The position numbers and the translations under genes are program-made. This document shows, one piece after another, positions 59,515 to 64,000 of a DNA stretch of 64,000 nucleotides (position 1 is its first letter; every line of letters starts with the position of its first letter). Source of the stretch: Alteriqipengyuania_B sp035481675 (lineage in GTDB: Bacteria > Pseudomonadota > Alphaproteobacteria > Sphingomonadales > Sphingomonadaceae); contig NZ_JAYJJW010000002.1 in assembly GCF_035481675.1 (NCBI RefSeq), positions 482,641-546,640 on the forward strand. Direction: 5' to 3'. The notes under the pieces were generated by a model. It saw only the letters and a program-made list of their open reading frames with translations. It made no database searches and was not told the DNA's origin.

Positions 59515-60557
59515 CCGGGCCGGTGATTGGCCCCGTATCTGGCCGGATTTCTGGCGGGATCGTCGCCTGTTTCGGCGAGGTGCTCCTCCGCTTCTCGCCC
59601 ACCGGCGGCGGGACAATGCGCGATGCGGGCGAGCTTGCCGTGCATTGCGGCGGGGCGGAAGCGAACGTGGCGGCCGCGCTCGCCAACCTCGGCCATCCGG
59701 CGCGCATGATTTCCGCCCTTCCGGACAACGACCTTGGCCGGCTCGCCCTGCGCTCCCTGCGCCGCGAAGGCATCGACACCGCCCATATCGCGACCGCGCC
59801 CGGCCGCATGGGCGCCTATTACCTCACTCCGGCGAGCGGCGCGCGGCAAGGGGCCGTCCTGTACGACCGCGAGGGCAGCGCCTTTGCGAATAGCGCCGAC
59901 TATGATTTCGCCCGCGCGCTGGAAGGCGCCTGCCATGTACATGTCTCCGGCATATCCCTTGCTGTTAGCGAAGTTTCGGCAAGCGCGACAATGGCGCTGG
60001 CCGATGGGGCGCGGGATGCGGGGCTTACGCTTTCGTTCGACGGCAATTTTCGCCCCGCCCTGTGGCAGGACAGCAACCGGAACCCGCGCACGGTCATCGC
60101 CCCCCTCGTCGAACGCGCGGACATTTTCTTCGGCAACCACAAGGATATCGCCCTCCTGCTCGGACGCGACATTTCCGGCGATGGCGTAGAGCGGCGGCGG
60201 GAGGCGGCGGAAGCGGCCTTTGCGGCGTTCCCGAACCTTGCCGCGATGGCCTCTACCGCGCGCCACGTGGAGGCAGACGGCACCCACCGGATCGTCGGGC
60301 GCATGGATACGCCGGAAGGGTCGGCGACGAGCGCGGAGCGGCTGCTGACCGGTATCGTGGACCGTATCGGAACAGGCGATGCCTTCGCTGCCGGCGTGCT
60401 CCACCGCTGGCTTGGCGACCGCGAGGACCTGTCGGGCGCGCTCGAAAGCGGGATGGCGCTCGCCGCGCTCAAGCATTTCACGCCCGGCGATTTCAGCCTC
60501 GCATCGCAAGACGAACTGGACGCCGCGATGGCCGGGGGCGGGGATGTCCGGCGCTAG
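59511..60557 (+). CDS. kdgK: 2-keto-3-deoxygluconate kinase, PfkB family
   Basis: A 348-residue ribokinase-family enzyme that phosphorylates KDG to KDPG. GGAEANVAAALANLG (substrate side), SFDGNFRPALW, and DRIGTGDAFAAGVLH with the catalytic Asp are intact. Start is the TTG at 59511 overlapping the kduD stop, or a GTG four codons later; neither is certain. KDPG would go to an Eda aldolase, which is not in the window. The 3' end overlaps the lyase gene by 14 bases. Confidence 0.92.
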   Translation: MTGPVIGPVSGRISGGIVACFGEVLLRFSPTGGGTMRDAGELAVHCGGAEANVAAALANLGHPARMISALPDNDLGRLALRSLRREGIDTAHIATAPGRMGAYYLTPASGARQGAVLYDREGSAFANSADYDFARALEGACHVHVSGISLAVSEVSASATMALADGARDAGLTLSFDGNFRPALWQDSNRNPRTVIAPLVERADIFFGNHKDIALLLGRDISGDGVERRREAAEAAFAAFPNLAAMASTARHVEADGTHRIVGRMDTPEGSATSAERLLTGIVDRIGTGDAFAAGVLHRWLGDREDLSGALESGMALAALKHFTPGDFSLASQDELDAAMAGGGDVRR

Positions 60558-61767
60558 GTCGCTCCTCGCATTGGCGGCACTCGTCATCACGCCGCCTGCC
60601 ATGGCGCAGGAAGAGATGGTTGGACCGGCAGCCGCGCAGTGTCGCGGCGCGATGGGATATGCCGAAGATTTCGGCGGGCGGCGGACTTTCCTGTGGCGCC
60701 CCCAATGGCTGATGGGCATCAAGCAGGTTGCGCAAGCCGATCCCGCCGTCATGGCTGACATCGTGCGGGCAGGCGACGCGGCGCTCGCGCGGGGGCCGTA
60801 CTCCGTCACCGACAAGCCCACGGTCGTGCCGGGTGCCACAGCCAATGACTACACCTCAATCGGCCCCTACTGGTGGCCGGACCCGGGCAAGGCCGGCGGC
60901 CTGCCCTACGTGCGGCGCGACGGCGAAGTGAACCCCGCGCGGGACGGCGCGGAATTCGACCGCGCCCGCTTGCGCGACTTCGCTGCCGACATGCGCGCAC
61001 TTTCGGTGGCGCATTATGTGACCGGAGAGGGGGAATACGCCGAACACGCCGCAACGCTGCTGCGGACGTGGTTCCTCGATCCCGCCACCCGCATGAACCC
61101 GAACCTCGACTTTGCGCAAGCCATTCCCGGACGGACAAGCGGGCGCGGGATCGGAATCATCGATTCCATCGATCTGTCTCCGGTGGTCGAAGCAATCGGC
61201 CTCATCCGCCCGAACGGCGCTTTGAGTGCGGACGAACTGGCAGGCCTGCGCAGCTGGTTCGGCGAATTTGTGGTCTGGCTGGCGACCAGCGAGAACGGCG
61301 AAGAGGAAATGCAGGCCGAGAATAACCACGGCGTCTTCTACGATTTCTTCCTCGCACACTTCGCCCTCTTCGCCGGCGTGGAAAGCGCGGCCGTCAATAT
61401 CGTCGATGCTTTCCCGGATTATCGCCTCCGCCCGCAGATGGACCGGCAGGGCCGCTTTATCCGCGAGCTGGAGCGCACGCGTAGCTGGCACTATTCGCAT
61501 TTCGTGGTGGGGGGTGCCGCCCGCCTCGCCACGATCGGTGAATGCGTGGACAGGGACTTGTGGACCGCTGCAACAGAGGACGGTCGCAGCCTGCAAACCG
61601 CGAAGGCGTTCCTCGATCGCTATGCGGGCTCGCCCGAAAGCTGGCCGTTTCGCGACATCGACCTGGCCGCCTCAAAGCTCGACACGATGCGCGCGCGGTC
61701 GCGGGAGATCGAAATCCTGTTCGACCGGGGAAGCGCTAGCGCCGTCCTCGCGAGCGAGCTTCCATAG
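60544..61767 (+). CDS. PL5-type polyuronate (alginate) lyase family protein, exported
   Basis: A 407-residue secreted lyase. Signal peptide SLLALAALVITPPAMAQ; then a helical toroid with DYTSIGPYWWPDPGKAGGLPYVRRDGE and the catalytic-region N260-N261-H262 (AENNHGVFYDFF), the Asn/His pair of alginate lyase family PL5. RSWHYSHFVVGG supplies the likely catalytic Tyr. Cleaves a beta-1,4 uronate polymer by elimination, giving unsaturated ends. PL5 members range from poly-mannuronate to poly-glucuronate and hyaluronan, so the name alginate lyase should not fix the substrate. Last gene of the operon. Confidence 0.85.
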   Translation: MSGARSLLALAALVITPPAMAQEEMVGPAAAQCRGAMGYAEDFGGRRTFLWRPQWLMGIKQVAQADPAVMADIVRAGDAALARGPYSVTDKPTVVPGATANDYTSIGPYWWPDPGKAGGLPYVRRDGEVNPARDGAEFDRARLRDFAADMRALSVAHYVTGEGEYAEHAATLLRTWFLDPATRMNPNLDFAQAIPGRTSGRGIGIIDSIDLSPVVEAIGLIRPNGALSADELAGLRSWFGEFVVWLATSENGEEEMQAENNHGVFYDFFLAHFALFAGVESAAVNIVDAFPDYRLRPQMDRQGRFIRELERTRSWHYSHFVVGGAARLATIGECVDRDLWTAATEDGRSLQTAKAFLDRYAGSPESWPFRDIDLAASKLDTMRARSREIEILFDRGSASAVLASELP

Positions 61768-62304
61768 GTCACGCCCAGCGCCAGCTGTGACGATCCCCTG
61801 TCTAGAACCCGTGAAAAACCTGGCGCCGGCGATGGTGGTTGCAGGAGCGCGCGGGACTAATCGTGACCTTCCAAGGCGGATTAGCAGATTTGTAAGCAGA
61901 AACAATGACGTGCGACGGGGCGAAGAATTTCTAAGTTCACTTTTCGAAGTGAAACGTAATTGCAGAAAGCTAACAAAAGCGCCCTTCGCGTGACGCGTTT
62001 TTACAAGGACAGCCCCAAAAAAGTCGGCTTTTTACAATAAATTGGTCACTTGACTCCTGATCTATTGGGCGTAGCATTTTAACCATAGTTCGAAACCGAG
62101 TCGCGGCCTCATAGCAGGGCGCACCGTTTCGTTTCTTGGGTCGTTTCAAGGGGTTCTCCCCGTGCCAGCCGATCGTCCGGAGGGGCGGCGACGACGCGAG
62201 CCGAATTCCCGACTTTTGATCGCCTGCCGCAGCATCGCGCTTCGGGGGACGCGATCGCTATTGCCAGGGCGACCGTACGGATCGCCGCAAAGTTGGAGCG
62301 AACA
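61768..62304. other. Long low-GC leader before the adhesin gene
   Basis: About 540 bases without a supported gene. The middle (61890-62090) is markedly AT-richer than the rest of the window. It contains a hairpin TTCACTT-TTCG-AAGTGAA (61936-61953) and an A6/T5 hairpin near 62017-62033. Nothing coding was recognised; it probably holds promoter and control sites for the large surface protein. Confidence 0.5.
61936..61953. other. UUCG-loop hairpin
   Basis: TTCACTT and AAGTGAA pair perfectly (7 bp) around TTCG, a stable tetraloop in RNA, in the leader region. No T-run follows directly. Confidence 0.4.
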
Positions 62305-64000
62305 ATGCCACTCGATCTGGACCAGTCCTCATTCTTTCAGGATCTCGACAACGATGGGGAGAAGGACGACAACGAGACGACCTTTTACGATCTCACCACG
62401 AAGACCGGCAGCGCGGCCGAGATCAACGGTTCCCTGTTCTTCATCGACCAGCCCGACAGTTCGGCCGGCACGGGCCTGATCCAGGCCATCGTCCGCGTGC
62501 AGGACACCGGCAACGATGCGACCCCCGGCTTCGAAAACGGATATAATTCCTCGGCCCGCCCGGTCAGCTACGAGGAGAACACCTCACCCAGCTTCACCAC
62601 CTCCATCACGCTCGACGAAGTACCCAAGGTGGTGATCGACGGGGTCGAATATTACGAGTTCCGGCTCGACATCAACCAGCTCAACAGCAGCCCGCTGCTC
62701 TCGCTCGACAATATCCAGGTCTTCACGAGCAGCATCGATGCAAACGGCAACGGCATTGCCGGGGAAGATGCGGATTTCGCGCAAGGTACCATCGATGGCG
62801 CATGGTTCGCTGCCAACGCGACCAAGGTCTACGACCTCGACGGGGACGGCGATTCCAGCATCCTGCTGGACTATTCGCTGCAGGCCGGCAGCGGCAAGTC
62901 GGATATGTTCTTCTACGTGCCGGTCGCCAATTTCGGCGCTGTCGACCCGGCGGAGACGTACGTCACGCTGTACTCGGAATTCGGCGCGGCGGGCGATCTC
63001 GACGCATCGGACAACCTGATTGCAGGCGACGATAGCCAGTATGCCTCCAACGACGAAAGCGACGACGACGTAAACGCCATCTACGGCACTTACACGACCA
63101 ACGACGGCTTCGAGGAATGGTCGGTCTCGAAAGAGCTCGGCGGCTATTTCATCAGCGGCTACAAGTGGGAAGATAGCAACGGCGACGGCCTGTGGAACAA
63201 CGGGGAAACCGGCGCCGGCGGCTTCAAGATCGACTACATCATTACCTACAGGGACGGGAACGGCGCCAACGCCCCGCTGGTGACCATCAGCGGGTCCACG
63301 ATCACCTCGGACGGTACCGCCGATATCGACGGTGACGGTGCCGTCGATCCCGAAGGCTATTACGTGATCCCGGTCCCGCTCGGGGCCGCCAACAACACCG
63401 AATATTCGATCACGCTGACCGAGGCGGCGAAGGAAAACTGGGTCAACAGCTACGATGGCGATGCGGTCGCCGATCGCATGACCTTCTTCAAGTTCGCGGA
63501 GAACGACCTTGTCAGCGACGTCGGCTCGATCTCGGGCAGGTATGGCTTCACCGAAACGATGAACTTCGGGAACTACCGCCTCGGCCGCATCAGCGGCACG
63601 AAGTACGAGGACCCCGATGGCGACATCGATACCGTGGAAGGGCGAACGACCCTTGCCGGCGTCAGGATCGACCTCCTCGACGGTGCAGGCAATCTCCTTG
63701 CCACCACCTATACCGACGGTGACGGCAACTACGCGTTCGAAAAGCTCGCCCCCGGCGATTACCAAGTCCGCGAAACCGCGCCCGACGGGTCCTATGCCAT
63801 CAGCAACGTGACCGTCATGCTGGATGGTCAGCTGAGCGGCTTCGACCAGGACGTCGATTTCGTGAATACGTTCTACGGCCGGATCGAGGGGTACAAGTAC
63901 GAGGATCTCGACGGGGTACTGGGCGGCACGACCAAGGCGTGGGCGGGCGTGACGATCTCGCTGCTCGACGGCGACGGCAACGTGATCCGCGAGACCCAGA
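62305..64000 (+). CDS. Large SdrD-B-like repeat surface protein, N-terminal part
   Basis: An open frame from the ATG at 62305 (GGAGCG site upstream) to the window end, at least 565 residues. There is no signal peptide: it starts MPLDLDQSSFFQDLDNDGEKDDNE. Residues 1-275 are acidic with Ca-binding-like DxDxDG stretches (YDLDGDGDSS). From about 280 come SdrD-B/Cna-B-like units, each opening with (I)xGxKxED: GYFISGYKWEDSNGDG, GRISGTKYEDPDGD near 426 and GRIEGYKYEDLDG near 524, with LAGVRIDLLDGAGN as the beta-sandwich core. Such proteins without signal peptides are usually type I-secreted adhesins; the C-terminal signal lies beyond the window. Confidence 0.85.
   Translation, partial: MPLDLDQSSFFQDLDNDGEKDDNETTFYDLTTKTGSAAEINGSLFFIDQPDSSAGTGLIQAIVRVQDTGNDATPGFENGYNSSARPVSYEENTSPSFTTSITLDEVPKVVIDGVEYYEFRLDINQLNSSPLLSLDNIQVFTSSIDANGNGIAGEDADFAQGTIDGAWFAANATKVYDLDGDGDSSILLDYSLQAGSGKSDMFFYVPVANFGAVDPAETYVTLYSEFGAAGDLDASDNLIAGDDSQYASNDESDDDVNAIYGTYTTNDGFEEWSVSKELGGYFISGYKWEDSNGDGLWNNGETGAGGFKIDYIITYRDGNGANAPLVTISGSTITSDGTADIDGDGAVDPEGYYVIPVPLGAANNTEYSITLTEAAKENWVNSYDGDAVADRMTFFKFAENDLVSDVGSISGRYGFTETMNFGNYRLGRISGTKYEDPDGDIDTVEGRTTLAGVRIDLLDGAGNLLATTYTDGDGNYAFEKLAPGDYQVRETAPDGSYAISNVTVMLDGQLSGFDQDVDFVNTFYGRIEGYKYEDLDGVLGGTTKAWAGVTISLLDGDGNVIRETQ

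Noticed and set aside
45398..61767. Straight annotation as an alginate locus
   Set aside because: The KduD/DhuI route and lack of DehR, PL6, PL7 and PL17 genes do not fit a standard alginate pathway.
62162..62479. 105-codon plus-strand frame at the start of the adhesin gene
   Set aside because: Arg/Ser/Pro-rich frame-shifted reading of the leader and adhesin start; the adhesin frame has the ribosome site and the domain pattern.

Overview
The window is GC-rich, densely coded DNA from an alphaproteobacterium. Sphingomonadales, probably Erythrobacteraceae, is an inference from gene content: an SspB gene divergent from a hisBHAF-E cluster, a short Pro/Thr-rich TolA, Caulobacter-type TonB receptors with C-terminal Phe, a PEP-CTERM micro-protein and the ligase-associated nuclease PdeM. 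No plasmid, phage, transposase, integrase or CRISPR signature was seen.

Layout. (1) 1-8.6 kb is an acyl-CoA catabolic block. A minus-strand group holds an APH-like kinase (cut by the window edge), a Zn alcohol dehydrogenase and an ACAD10/11-type acyl-CoA dehydrogenase. A second minus-strand pair is a GPH transporter and an SDR. A plus-strand operon holds two tandem acyl-CoA dehydrogenases and an SDR. One 18-bp palindrome recurs upstream of both acyl-CoA dehydrogenase operons. (2) 8.6-10.1 kb is a less GC-rich patch with an orphan secreted HExxH protein. (3) 10.1-20.4 kb is housekeeping: gmk, sspB, hisB-H-A-F-E with a signal-peptide/PEP-CTERM micro-protein inserted, a HIT protein, ybgC-tolQRAB-pal and a small secreted protein. 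(4) 20.5-39.7 kb mixes a J-domain protein, an ATP-grasp/PLP enzyme pair, a DUF4331/TPR secreted operon, a DASS transporter carrying in-frame repeats, infC with a probable AUA start, pdeM, hemF, K+ uptake genes, an M1 peptidase lipoprotein, the (p)ppGpp enzyme Rsh, two tandem cyclophilins and a zincin. (5) tRNA-Ser(GGA) at 39.8 kb is followed by a PaoABC-type molybdenum aldehyde oxidoreductase operon with its XdhC and MocA maturation genes.

(6) 45.4-61.8 kb is the most interesting part: a polyuronate utilisation locus. It encodes two TonB receptors, a secreted beta-helix protein, an FAH-superfamily enzyme, a TRAP transporter, a LacI regulator, an RpiB-fold isomerase (DhuI-like), KduD, KdgK and a PL5-type lyase. 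Four copies of a LacI-type operator (core TGACACCGGT, or its variant TGACAGCGGTGTCA) sit upstream of the four transcription starts, giving one coherent regulon. In the proposed flow, outer-membrane receptors import oligo-uronides, periplasmic lyases cut them, TRAP imports unsaturated uronate, and DhuI, KduD and KdgK convert it to KDPG. The isomerase/KduD route fits unsaturated glucuronate or galacturonate better than alginate, although the lyase family is usually named alginate lyase.

(7) 62.3 kb to the end holds the start of a large SdrD-B-like repeat adhesin with no signal peptide, running past the window edge. All function calls rest on motif recognition by eye; no database search was possible.
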